This document shows, in pieces, positions 48,646-59,107 of a stretch of 64,000 bases of DNA. Origin of the DNA: Aphrophora alni (lineage: Eukaryota > Arthropoda > Insecta > Hemiptera > Aphrophoridae); NCBI GenBank assembly GCA_963513935.1, contig OY740774.1, forward strand, positions 81,740,890 to 81,804,889. The letters run 5' to 3'. How positions within the stretch are numbered: position 1 is the first letter of the stretch; every line of letters starts with the position of its first letter. A model generated the notes under the pieces. That model was given only the letters and a program-made list of their open reading frames with translations. It did no database searches and was not told where the DNA came from. The position numbers and the translations under genes are program-made.

Positions 48646-49134
48646 ATTAAAAATTTGGTTTAAAATATGCTTTTCGTAAAAAATGTTGAACTAAAAAGTT
48701 AAAAATAATTTGTAGGCTACATAGAATAAATTATTTAGTAATCTGATAATAATATATTACCAGTTTTTTTTTCACTTGTGAAAAGTAAATATATTATGAT
48801 TATTTACTTTTCAATACTACTACAGTAATTTTTATTACAACTCCATGGTTGTCTAAAATAAACATAGGGCGAAGTATTTACGAAAATTTGTAAGAGTACG
48901 CTCCATGCTATGTATTATGCACTTATGTTCATAGATTAAATTACAGTTTTTCACATTATGCTCGTATGTATGCACACATATCTTCAAATTATAATTAAAA
49001 CTACAAGATAGATTCTAACTTACTTTACTGAGCCCCTTCACAGAGTAGCGTTGTTTCAGAATGCAACCCGCATAAACAAATAGACTCCGTGGAGCGTGTC
49101 AACCATAGTGAGTTAAAAAAGCATATTTAAAAAA

Positions 49135-49185
49135 GTGGGATTGGTGCGCCCATACTCACTATAGGTGAGTCCCTCAGGGCCCTAT
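49135..49185 (-). repeat. Family A left-end fragment, reverse orientation
   Basis: Only the terminal piece remains: CCCATACTCACTATAGGTGA, GTCCCTCAGGGCCCT. It gives the outer boundary of the repeat (CCCTGAGGG palindromic end). Confidence 0.5.
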
Positions 49186-49779
49186 TTGATATCCTACCAC
49201 GATTTTTTATTAACTGCGAAATTAAAAATTCCTTGATAATGAAAATCCCAAGGTTTTAATATGTTTTTTCCCCAAACAGTAATGTGTTGCTTAAAAAGAA
49301 ACCTTAATTTATGTATAGTTATGTTTTTCAAACTGTGAGCTTTAAATTTATTGATTGTTTAGTGAATTTCTAGTGAAGAAAATCTACTGGGCTATCAGTC
49401 TTTAAAATACAATCAAACAATAAATGTCCAACTAGTCTAGCTGTAGGAGTAATTTCGAGTGGTTTTTGTCCCCGGGTTTCTAATGGCATTGATTAACTGT
49501 ATTCCTTGATTAAACGTCAAACTTGGCGTTAAGGAATTGTCTTGTTAAGTTGAGGATTATTCCTGTCTAAAGTCCAGTTAAATTGGATAATCTTCAGGAG
49601 CGCTAAAATAGAAACGCATAAATGTTCGTTTTTTTATAAATCTAAAAATTGTCTTAACACTTTTAATTGTGAATGACCTCGCTTCGCTGGTTGGCTTCCA
49701 AGATGTACATATGTGAAGTTCGTATTGACTCGGTTGTACAGGAGGATCCTTGGTAGCTATAGGGATATCACATTTTATT

Positions 49780-50195
49780 CGGACGTCAGGTTTAGAAATT
49801 AAATTATATTTTTGACAATAACTTCGTTATTTGCGTGGTGAGGTTGGTAGCATGAAGAATAATTGAAATTCTGCAAATTTGTATCTAATATAGTGAGTTA
49901 TAAGTTAAATAATACGGAAGATATGTAGGAAAACTGTTCAATATGACCGCCATATTGATGTTTAAATTCGATTTTTTCTAAATTTCCAAAAGGTTCTATA
50001 TGAGAACACTATCAAGTTTCTATCCTCTTGCTTACGCACGGGTGACAACGGACGGACGGGATTTCCTAAATCACTTTTCGGTTTTTTAAACCATGAAACG
50101 TAAAGATCAATCAAAAAACATAGGTCGATATTTTTGTGACTATCAAACTTGCCCTATACTTCATATGATGGCTAGATAAACTATATTATATATAT
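49780..50195 (-). repeat. Family C segment, inverted
   Basis: Inverted relative to the copy at 20.0-20.3 kb: GACAATAACTTCGTTATTTG, AGTTATAAGTTAAATAATAC and GACGGACGGGATTTCC. It abuts a (TA)n tract and the 50.2-kb foldback. Confidence 0.5.
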
Positions 50196-50198
50196 ATA

Positions 50199-51700
50199 TA
50201 CAGGGTGTTTAAAAAAATGTTATAAGAATTCAAGGGCCTATTCCTCACATCAAAACCAATGAAAATTTTTATATGAACATATCGTCGGTTCACTGCAAAA
50301 AGAGACCAATTGCACTTTTCTCTAAAAATAAGCTTGTAATGTAATACTGGTTATTGTGGTGTTAGGAATTGTCTGCTAAAACTGACTATAAGTAAATAAT
50401 ATTATAATAGATTACTTGATTTTATATTGATGATTGCAATTTTAACACTCATATGAAAAATAAAAACATCGTTTTCTCAGAATTAACAATTTGCTAGTTA
50501 ATTTTAATGTGACAGCAGATATTTCTTGTTGAAACTCCAAATTCAAGGATAAAATAAAGCAATAAAGTTTTTGAAACTTTAAGCTTTTTGCTTTATTTTA
50601 TCCTTGAATTTGCTAATTGCTCACTTTTTGCAGTAAACCGACTATATTTTCTAAAATGCGTAGCCATTTTTCTATCTAGCAGCCATTTTGTGTTTTTAAT
50701 ACAAAAAAAAATCTTTGTAAGTGTAAATGATAAGGAGTTGAAATTTTACATACTACTTAGTGTTATAAAGACTCAATTTAAGAAAAATAATCAACCGATT
50801 TCCTTCACTGGTTTTAAAATGTCGCTATTAAAAATTTTTAACGTTGAATATCTCCTAAACTATTTTCCTTTTTTAACGACAAACAAAATGGATGTTTTAT
50901 TCTTTCTGTAGCCTAAAGAAAAATTGAGTTTTAGAGAAAAAAACTGAAAACGTCAATTCTTGGTAAATGTCTACATCACCTAAGATTAGCCTAGGGTGAT
51001 AATAATGAATAATTTTGTTTTCAATGGAAATGTATTTTTACAAAAAAAGTAAATAGATCTGAAAAAAAAACAACAAAAAACTAGAGGAACTCATCAAAGT
51101 GGCAGCCCTTATTCAAAATAGATGTATTGCACGTTACTACAAAACACAGAAGTTTATGATATTATTATTTAGTTTGTCGATTATTCAGTTGTCCATTAAG
51201 TTACAGGAAAATTGTGGAGGTAAAAATTTCCAGAATTAAAAAATTTTGGTCGTAGACTAATCTTGGGTGTTTGTAGCCAATTAATTACCAAGTGTTTTCA
51301 GTTTTTGTCGACAACTCGGTTATCCTTTGCTAGAGAAAGAATAAAAAACACTTTTGTTTGTCGTTTAAAAAGGAAAATGTTTTGTCTATTGTAAATATTT
51401 AGTAAAATTAACGGATATCGAGATATTGAACGTTAAAAACTTTAAATAGCTGCCAATTTGAAATGAGTGAAGGAAATCGGTTGATTATTTTTCTCAAATT
51501 GGGTATTTATTAGACTAAGTAGCATGCGAAATTTCAATTTCATATAGTTTACGTTAAAATGATTTTTTTTTGTTTGTAAAAAATGTAAAATGGCTGCTAG
51601 ATAGAAAACTAAGCAGGAAGTTTCTTTACGGTTTTGATGTGAGAAAAACGCTCCTCAATTTTTGATGAAACTTTTCTTAACACTCTCTATATAACATAAG

Positions 51701-51705
<5 letters not shown>
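50199..51705. mobile_element. Foldback element (family C) with long inverted arms, 1.5 kb
   Basis: The left end CAGGGTGTTTAAAAAAATGT ...CCTCACATCAAAACCAATGA is mirrored by the right end (reverse complement AGAGTGTTAAGAAAAG... CTCACATCAAAACCGTAAAG). Inner arms also match: 50743-50825 is the reverse complement of about 51450-51540 (GAAGGAAATCGGTTGATTAT). Both ends abut (TA)n tracts. It holds no intact gene. The frame at 50588-50911 is arm sequence. The left arm is interrupted by a smaller element. Confidence 0.75.
50284..50660. mobile_element. MITE nested in the left arm of the foldback element
   Basis: The ends CGTCGGTTCACTGCAAAAAG and (reverse complement) AGTCGGTTTACTGCAAAAAG are terminal inverted repeats of nearly 30 bp. 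Removing the segment restores the arm (GAACATA + TTTTCTAAAATG, as in the 21-kb copy). The flanking TA/TAT suggests a short target duplication. Part of its interior (50503-50565) recurs at 36238-36300. Confidence 0.68.

Positions 51706-51741
<36 letters not shown>
51701..51741. repeat. (TA)n microsatellite at the foldback edge
   Basis: Directly borders the right end of the 50.2-51.7 kb foldback. A shorter TA run (50186-50198) borders its left end. Confidence 0.9.
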
Positions 51742-51747
<6 letters not shown>

Positions 51748-51865
51748 GTGTTTCTGAGCTCTCCTTACAAACTTCGGGCATTGTTCTTTGGGTAAATAAA
51801 GCCAAAGAACTAACGCAACCAGGAATCTATCTTGTTTTGATGTCCATCTACCCTCCGCATTTGTT

Positions 51866-51869
<4 letters not shown>

Positions 51870-51904
<35 letters not shown>
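51870..51904 (+). repeat. Poly-A tract
   Basis: A run of about 35 A after CATTTGTTTATT. No retrotransposon coding is seen before it; possibly the tail of a short insertion. Confidence 0.85.
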
Positions 51905-51905
<1 letters not shown>

Positions 51906-52424
51906 GACTCTACAGAATGAAACAAAATTTGAGTGTATTTTTGCTATTATTAGTTTCAGTTAGTATGTTAAGTTACATTATTTTAATCTATCTTGTTTCT
52001 AAGTGGTGGCCTTTCAAATAGTTGAAACTCTACAATTAGCCGTTTTACAAAACGATTACATGAACAACTTTTTTTAGTAAATTTTACGACAAATCCAGAG
52101 TTTCATTAATATGAAAAATTGGGTGAAAAATAAACTGGATTTGGAATTTTTTGTCCAACCGTGCATGATTATGTTCTTGTACTGCAAAGTGTTTCAAACT
52201 GTTGATTGTTGTAGTGCAAATAACAGCTGATTTCATTATATAGTCATAGTCAGCTGATCTATTATTTGTAAGAACAGCTGATTTGTTGAATTCCTACTAT
52301 CAATAAATAACTACAACAAATCTCATTACGTATTTAGTTTCATAAAAACATACTTGTAAAACTACATCAATAGACTATTTAATAAATTTAAAATGTATAC
52401 TAAAAGACAACTTCAATTATTCAC

Positions 52425-52425
<1 letters not shown>

Positions 52426-52469
<44 letters not shown>
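52426..52469. repeat. (TA)n microsatellite
   Basis: About 20 TA units, then CCGTATATTTATTTATTT. It lies 180 bp downstream of the TNFR-like exon 1 donor, in the intron. Confidence 0.9.
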
Positions 52470-52471
<2 letters not shown>

Positions 52472-52649
52472 GTATATTTATTTATTTGAAAATCTATGAA
52501 ATAATTAAACCCAGTTTTAAAATTAAATTTCGATCCCATTGACTCAACGTAACCAAACCCGACACACGTGCGTTCAATCTAAAACTGAAAAACAAGGTAA
52601 GAAAGATGACTAAATAAAATTCAGTCTCGTGTCATATTCAATACATTAC

Positions 52650-52712
52650 CTGCATTAATAGAAGACCACCTATGCAGAGGCAGATCACAGCGGCCTTAGT
52701 CAAAGATATCAT
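52650..52712 (-). CDS. TNF-receptor-like protein, exon 1 (signal peptide)
   Basis: ATG at 52712 opens 21 codons (MISLTKAAVICLCIGGLLLM plus Q), a typical signal peptide, ending in phase 0 at CAG followed by a GTAATG donor. The next exon on this strand that fits in phase and content is the cysteine-rich exon at 31136, giving a 21.5-kb first intron that holds the large satellite array. Upstream on the minus strand (about 52745) there is a pyrimidine-rich stretch ending in AG, so the 5' leader may itself be spliced. The link between the two exons is inferred from phase, order and the absence of a signal peptide in the second. Confidence 0.6.
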
Positions 52713-52999
52713 GTTATCCTGTTACATCAGACTTAAGTAGTGACAGCTAATCGAAGAGGCAGAGTTCAGAATCTATAAACGATATCACTTAATCCAAATA
52801 GTTCACTGTTTATGAGGTAATAGTCTAGAATAGCGGTAGTTCCTTAATGATGTCAATTATAGGCTAGTATTAACTTCTTGAAGTAATAGATACAAAAAAT
52901 AATATTTGTAAAATTAAATAAAAAACACATTTTGTTATGTAATAGTCAGGAATATGCTAGACTACACAGTTTTTAATTTTAGGCCAAACGAAATTTTTT

Positions 53000-53640
53000 A
53001 TAACATTACTATTCTAAACAAATATTGTTTCAAAAAGTATTTTTTAAGATAAATACGTTTAATAACCTAAAATGATATTTAAATTTAATAATTAAATTCA
53101 GATGATAGTTTAGAATTTAATCTTGTAAAAGTATAGCCTTAGCGTTGTTTAGAATTTTTCCTTTGTTTATTTTTTTTAACAGACGACTTTTCACTTTATT
53201 TTACTTTTGGATATAAATAATTTATTTCCAATTTTTGTGTTTTCCAAAAGAATACATAAAAAAAACTCAAAATTAATCTATAAACTATCAGATAGTATTT
53301 AAATTTAAACACCAAATTAAGGCAGTAGTTTAGTATACGAATTTCAAAAGTTTAGGTCTAGTGTTGTTTCAAATGATTATTATTATTATTTTTAAATAAG
53401 TGTTCACAATTTAATTATTAATTTGAATATACATGACATAGAAAAACCTAACTTAATCTATTAAAATTTAACCACCAAACCAAGGTATTAGATTAGAATA
53501 TACACTTTCAAAACTTAGGCGTAGAATAACTCAAAACTATACTATAAATAGTATTCAAATTTAACCACAAAATTACTGTAGTAGTTTAGAATAGGCACTT
53601 TCAAATGTTTAAGTCTAGTTTTATTTTAAATGTTTTGCTA
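53000..53640 (-). repeat. Tandem repeat of about 150-200 bp upstream of the TNFR-like first exon
   Basis: Three to four diverged units share TAGTATT(T/C)AAATTTAA.CACCAAATTA...GTAGTTTAGAATA...CTTTCAAA.GTTTAGG.CTAG. They lie between exon 1 and the proposed promoter, so they would be in the 5' leader intron or promoter-proximal DNA. Confidence 0.55.
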
Positions 53641-53789
53641 TGTTTATTTAATTTTTTTCCACAGTTCACTACAGATTTTTAGGTAAACAGCACGCCTAAA
53701 ATTACTTAACCTAAAAACCACTATCATGACTTAATTCAGTTAATCCATAATGCATTTCGAATCTTGATTTAAAGTGTTTACAAGCTCGC

Positions 53790-54010
53790 ACTACATTTCC
53801 GGTAAGGTAAACAAACAAACAAACACTACTACACAACACTGACTAAATTTAGTAAATGTTTACAAGAACCCCAGTGACACTTGAGCCAATCGTAAACACG
53901 CTGGCGAATCACGTGACCTCAGTGTTCCCACCAACCACCTGTCGCTTATCATAACAATGCCGTTGCGGCTAGCTCCCACCATTTCACGCACTGCTTAGGG
54001 TCGAAAAGAT
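53790..54010 (-). promoter_or_regulatory. Probable promoter region of the TNFR-like gene
   Basis: A locally GC- and CpG-richer island about 1.1-1.3 kb upstream of the signal-peptide exon, with GCTCGCACTACATTTCCGG, CACGTGACC (E-box) and CCGTTGCGGCTAGC. No clear TATA box. It is placed by position and composition only; the start site is unknown. Confidence 0.3.
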
Positions 54011-54544
54011 AAAAATCATTACAAGCATATTATTAAAAGCGTAATATCTAATGTTTTTTTTTTAGTTGGTTTCCTGGAGTATTACGATATGCAAATGTTG
54101 GTACCATTGCGGTTTGTAAATTTCATTGTGGGAACGCTGTTATGGTTACACAAACACGATCTTTCCAAATAATTTAAATTAGCGAGTTAATTATTACAAA
54201 GATAATTATATTTTTAAGTTATTCAACCTGTTTGGGCAAACAGGTGTGCCAACATCAATATTTACTTACTAAATTATTATTCTAAATATAACGGTCAGAT
54301 TATTCACCATTGGTTAGCTTGGTTAATGATATGTTAAGAAACAAAACATTTGAACAAATCATTAATTTTTAATCGTTAAATTTACGAGTACAATAACCTC
54401 ATTTTCTCTTATAATAAGTAAAATAAAAGTGTGGCGGTTCTTACAGGTAGGATGTGAAGGTTCATCCTACACTTTCAAAATAAACTAATAATTTGAAAGA
54501 AAAGAAATAGTCTAAATTTCTGTAAACATTAAATTGAGAAGCTG

Positions 54545-54900
54545 TACAACCGAAAGAATATCAATGCGCGTACCTAATAGCGCTTGTGTTGAAAGGCTTA
54601 CTCGTTGTGTCACTACTGTATAAGGCTGGTTGCGCGCGCATCAATTGATTATAGAGTGACGAATAGAAAGGGTATTGAGGATGTAGTTTTCCGTTGTCGG
54701 TAAACGAGATTAGCTCAGTGTTTGGTCAATTATTTAGTTATTTTGATAGGTTAGATGTAATTAGAGCGTGTCATTATCGTGTCATTTTTATAGAGTTTAT
54801 TCAGAGTTAGTTGGATTTAATCGGGTTGCATCAATTAAATTGAGACAAGTGACTATTTCAAAAACCGACAAATATTTGAGGGTTCGTAGGTTATAACCAA
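54545..54900 (+). promoter_or_regulatory. CpG-richer stretch, possible divergent promoter
   Basis: Contains AATGCGCGTACC, GGTTGCGCGCGCATC, GTAAACGAGATTAG and TCAGTGTTTGG (arthropod initiator-like TCAGT). It could start a plus-strand transcript to the right, but no exon was recognised downstream. Confidence 0.2.
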
Positions 54901-55549
54901 GTACCGTTGTAATTTCATGCTCGTGTCTGTCTGTCTATAAGTTGCAACCCGTCTATACAGACAAGACGATAAATCTGCATATTTCAAACTTTGTATTTAT
55001 ATTCTTTGTATTGTTCCTGTTATAGGAAAAATATAGGGGTAGAAAAAAATGACCTTGATGTAATTAAGGGGGAAAAACTATTGTGTTGAACAATTTTTGT
55101 TTGATTTATGTGAGAGGTATAAAATAAAAACAAATTGTATTCTAATTTATGTAATTAATTTTGTTCTACGGTAAAGAAACAATTAAAGTTTTAACTTACT
55201 TTTGAAGGATCCTGTGTATTAACTGAATTAAAAAAAAAAGTAATCTTTTGACTCAATTCTTTATACCATGGGTATGTGACATATTTCACACGAAAACACG
55301 TGGTACACTTAAGGGTATATATCACTAGAGGGATAAAACAATAGATGTTACATTGTGCAGAAAATCCACTTGCAAGCCTTAAGCTCAACCTTCAGACACT
55401 TTACTTTTAATTTAAAAACCAGATGTAACGGAAAAGTTTGAAGAAAACGTAAATTTACAGTTTGTAGATGTCAGAAAACCAACAATACGACGATTGTGAC
55501 TTTGGAAATATTTCAACTTCTAGTGTTTTTCCATTTGTTCACATACAGG

Positions 55550-55955
55550 TTGTTTCAGAACTGATTCAAGAGCTAAATATGAGAAAAAGAAGTTTATATA
55601 AAGATAAGTCTGGAAACATTTCATTTTCCTTCTGTCGGCCATTTTGTTTTGTCTTCAAAAAGTATTTATATCTTTAGAAATTATTAAGATTTTCAGTTCA
55701 AATTTCGTATAAGCTGCTTTTTTACCAGTATACCAAGAATACGAGAAAGACACATTTTTGAAATCTTTACTTATTTTAAATAAATATTATTCACATAAAT
55801 TTTCTCAGAATTAAATTATTTACACATTTAATTGGACGCATTTATCTGTTTATTGAGAAATTAGTTAGGTTTTTTCACGCCAAACCTAAAAAGTGTGGTT
55901 TCCAGAGATAAAAATGATCCAATTCAAAAATATTTTGGTTTTAAAACTAACTAAC
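55550..55955. repeat. Family C fragments
   Basis: GGTTGTTTCAGAACTGATTC..., TCGGCCATTTTGTTTTG, and TTTTAAAACTAACTAACATTG. The last piece continues after the tRNA-like insertion at 56228. The open frame at 55468-55677 is mostly this repeat. Confidence 0.45.
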
Positions 55956-56045
55956 ATTGAATTAAATTTATTAATTTTTCCGCTTATACGATTTTTTACC
56001 TAGCAGGTAATGAAAATACAATAATATTTCAAGTGAAAAATATAC

Positions 56046-56118
56046 GACCTAGACTGGGAATCGAACCCAGGACCTTTGGCTTTACGCGCCAATGCTCTAC
56101 CAACTGAGCTATCCTAGT
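56046..56118 (-). pseudogene. tRNA-like sequence, left copy (73 nt)
   Basis: It has good A and B boxes (TAGCTCAGTTGGTAGAGC and GGTTCGATTCC), a perfect T stem, D stem and 5-bp anticodon stem. The anticodon loop is GCGTAAA: position 33 is C, not the near-universal T, and the nominal anticodon would be GTA. The acceptor stem has one mismatch and two wobbles. No CCA is encoded, as normal in eukaryotes. It is therefore more likely a tRNA-derived promoter head than a working tRNA gene. Confidence 0.6.
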
Positions 56119-56124
56119 CGCTTC

Positions 56125-56197
56125 CTGAGGACAGCTCAGTTGGTAGAGCATTGGCGCGCAAAGCCAAAGGTCCTGGGTTCGATTCCCAGTCTAGGTC
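56125..56197 (+). pseudogene. tRNA-like sequence, right copy (73 nt)
   Basis: Inverted near-copy of its neighbour. The 5' acceptor strand (CTGAGGA) and positions 8-9 (CA) have diverged, so the acceptor stem is worse. The loop here is GCGCAAA, giving GCA in the anticodon position and again lacking T33. The internal pol III boxes are intact. Confidence 0.55.
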
Positions 56198-56238
56198 GTA
56201 TATTTTTCGCTTGAAATATTATTGTATAACTAACATTG

Positions 56239-56460
56239 GTTGTTGTAGACAATTACCAAGAAATTATGTTTTTAGTTTTTGTTGATACTCAGTTATTCTT
56301 TAACTTACAGAAAAATTTTCAGTCACTTTAAAATAGAAAATATTTTATCATTTGTACATTTTTCGTAAAACGAACGATTTTTGTAAAATTAAATATTAAA
56401 CATTTTAAAAGGTCGCCATTTTGAAAATTTACATAAAGTTTTGGTTCTTGGGATATATAT
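56239..56460 (+). repeat. Family C segment continuing past the tRNA-like insertion
   Basis: GTTGTTGTAGACAATTACCA, AACATTTTAAAAGGTCGCCA and TTTACATAAAGTTTTGGTTC follow the order seen at 21430-21610 and 51240-51470. Confidence 0.5.
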
Positions 56461-56769
56461 TGGGTTATATACCTCTATGTACAATGATTTAAATCATTTC
56501 AGCTATTGTTGTACACTATTTTGTGTGTGCTAGCCTGGATCATATGATTTTAATTGATTAATAATTCACCTCGGTAATGCAATTGTTATTCAATTTCAGA
56601 AAATAATTTTGTGCAGTTTTGGTGTCATTAATTGAATAGTGCATTAAAAAATGTTTAGTACAAACGCGGTTGTTTATTGTTAAAACGTTAATAAATATGG
56701 TTTTTACAAATAGTGTATTTCTCGTGAAATTTGGTAAATAAGCCCCAGTGAAAAGTGTTATTCAGAAAA

Positions 56770-57263
56770 CTTATTAAGAAGTTTCTGTAAACTGGCCCAG
56801 TAACGGACAAAAACGTGAAGGGAACAAATCTGTTTTAACAGAACAAAAATTGCAACTCATTGAATTTGCTATCAGTAGATCTCTTGTGAATGCCGAGGTG
56901 TATCAGGAAATTATTTAATAATTCATCGGTCTGCTTGAAGAAGATGAGAGCTTTGTTGGTTACAGCAGGACGATGGTACTTGTCAATTAGTTGCAGGAAT
57001 TTTTTAATGAAAGAATTATTTCCAAAAGATTTTGGCCACCGAGATCTCCTGATCTGTCTAGTTTAGATTACTTCTTTAGTTATTTGACAAATCAAGTATT
57101 CCAGAGTAATCCACACACTTTATTTAGAGCAGTTGAAAGTAAATAACTACCGTGTTATTGCAGAGATCAGTGAGGTAGCTCTAAGAAAAGTTTCCAGAAG
57201 GATAGTGAAGCGTGTTGACAAGTGTATGGATGTTAATGGAAATCACTTTGAACATTTATTTTA
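56770..57263 (+). pseudogene. Decayed mariner-type transposase, C-terminal part
   Basis: Plus-strand fragments read FWPPRSPDLSSLDYFFSYL, NQVFQSNPHTLFRAVE and, after a frameshift and stop, RKVSRRIVKRVDKCMDVNG then HFEHLF-stop. This is the standard end of insect Tc1/mariner-superfamily transposases: the third catalytic region (SPDL..LDYF) and the RVD-C..NG-HFEHLL tail. Upstream of 56940 the frame is broken repeatedly. It is on the opposite strand from the remnant at 16.4-17.0 kb. Confidence 0.65.
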
Positions 57264-57264
57264 A

Positions 57265-58770
57265 CTTTTCATGATGAATAAAATGAATATCTTCAGTGAA
57301 ACCGATTCTTTATTATCAATACATTTATTATCTGGGGCTTTTTTAGTTGATCAACCTGTATATAGAATAGATCTAACCATTGCAATAGACACAACTTGGC
57401 GACTTTTTACTGTAGGATACATAGAACTATCCGAATCTTTCTTACGCCTAGGCTGTTTTACAGGGAATTGGAAAATATAAAATGTATTACTTACTGGGTT
57501 TGATCAGTAAGTTATCGATTGTATATTAATGAAGACAATGTCCACGACTCACCAACCGGAAGGAAGTAAATTTAAATATATTAGTTTGCCTTTTGATTCG
57601 GCTCTTATCAAAAGTTTGTAGTCAATTTTTAATAATTTAAATATCAAAATTCGATTTAAAAATGGAAGTAACTTGAGACAATTGTTAGGTAATTCATAAG
57701 ATAAAATTCCAATTAGGGAGAAGTGTTGAATTTATAAGATTGAATGTGACTTACGAGCTGTAATAAACCTTTTTTTTTGATTTATTAAAAAATATCTAAA
57801 TATAATTAATTAAGAGATAGATAATTATATTATTACAGTTACTTCATATTTAGAAATGAAATATAGAAATATGTTCATACATTTATAAGTTCAACATATT
57901 AGAGATAGGCATATTTATATTTAATTATTTAGTCTGATTTATATTTTAAAATGTTTATATATTTATTTAATTTGTTGATCTCGGGGTAAAAGGGTTGGTG
58001 CTAGCTTCCTCCAAGTTATTTGCTTGACAATCAATCAATATAAAATTTATTAACTGTTGAAATAATAGGCCTAGTAGTATTTAAAGAAGTTAAATATAGT
58101 TTATAACTTTAATTCTGTCTTTGGATCAAGTATAATAGTTTTAGGGATAAAGATGTAAATGAAATATGTATACAATTTTTATTAATGGCTGTTTGAAACT
58201 TTCTTAAAGTTTCAATAATTGTTTGGATCTCACCCAGTTATGCAAATATTGTTTTTAACAAAATTTCTTGATGTTATATCAGTTACTATTACTCCCGCAC
58301 AACACATATATGTAAATACTGATTTACTTTATAATAGGCCAAATTATATTTTGGTATTTGAACAGCATAATCAGCCTGAGCTCTTGAAAGTTTCCTCTGA
58401 CTCTAATGGAGGTCCACTCCTTCTATTTTCTTCTATAATTAAATTATTTTCCATAAATTAAAATTTTTACCATCTGTAAGCTCTCACAGCCTTACATATT
58501 ATCTTTGATAACACGTGAAGGTAATTGATTGTTAATGTAAAATTTGGAAAGTGAATTATTTATTCAATAATGATATAATTTTGGTTATGATAAAGAGATA
58601 TTATTAAAACGTTATTATTTACATAAACACACTACAAATAACTTCTCTGCATCTAAATAATTAGTTTAAATACAAGTTAAATATACTACATACATGCATA
58701 TTAACTTATTTGAGATTATTTAATTCCTGCTGCCAGCTGATTGCAAATACTGTTATCATGAAATGCTATA
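57265..58770. other. AT-rich spacer with one open frame
   Basis: Follows the transposase end. An 80-codon plus-strand frame (58219-58461; parts VISVTITPAQHIYVNTDLL and RPNYILVFEQHN) has more balanced composition than its surroundings and could be transposon-derived, but no family is recognised. Confidence 0.35.
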
Positions 58771-58774
58771 GAGC

Positions 58775-59045
58775 AAAGTTTTATCTTGATCAAACTAGAG
58801 AAACGTTATAACGTGGTTTAAAGAGCATTTATTTGACGGATATTAAATTTCACAGTCCTGAAAAATCTAGTGTTGCTGTGCATGTTCTTTCTACATTTCA
58901 TAATGTAGAAATGAATAATGTTATTTTGATTAAAGAAATGAGGAACAACAAATTGTTGGATAGCTTCACAGTAGTTTCATTTTTAATGCTGAAAATGATT
59001 TGTTGTTGAATTCTGATGAAGACCTAAATTCGAATTCTTTGTTAA
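58775..59045 (+). mobile_element. Possible Penelope-like or related element C-terminal remnant
   Basis: Shifted plus-strand frames read KFHSPEKSSVAVHVLSTFHN, VEMNNVILIKEMRNNKLLDS and NAENDLLLNSDED. The pattern (S-x-VA-x-H-x-(8)-H..., then LDS-F..., then N...LLN) resembles the GIY-YIG nuclease end found on Penelope-like and some other retroelements. The match is by pattern only. An open frame at 58219-58461 lies just upstream and may or may not belong to the same element. Confidence 0.38.
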
Positions 59046-59107
59046 AACAAAGTTAAAACACGAATTAGGGCTATTTTTTACTTTTTAATTTTGACTTGTA
59101 TTTTCTA

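Larger units (their letters stand above)
55960..56227. mobile_element. Palindromic double tRNA-like insertion (268 bp)
   Basis: Two tRNA-like sequences face each other in arms of about 93 bp (56018-56110 and 56132-56225) with only a few differences, around a 21-bp spacer. The whole insert, with 58 bp of AT-rich sequence at its left end, is bounded by an exact 11-bp repeat AACTAACATTG at 55949-55959 and 56228-56238. Interrupted host sequence is family C. A target duplication of this length is typical of LINE-mediated retroposition. The palindromic form would more commonly suggest a hairpin DNA element, so the mechanism is unclear. Confidence 0.75.

Noticed and set aside
56046..56197. Two functional tRNA genes (Tyr GTA, Cys GCA)
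   Set aside because: Neither has T33, acceptor stems are mismatched, tRNA-Tyr normally has an intron, and both lie in a palindromic insertion with a target duplication.
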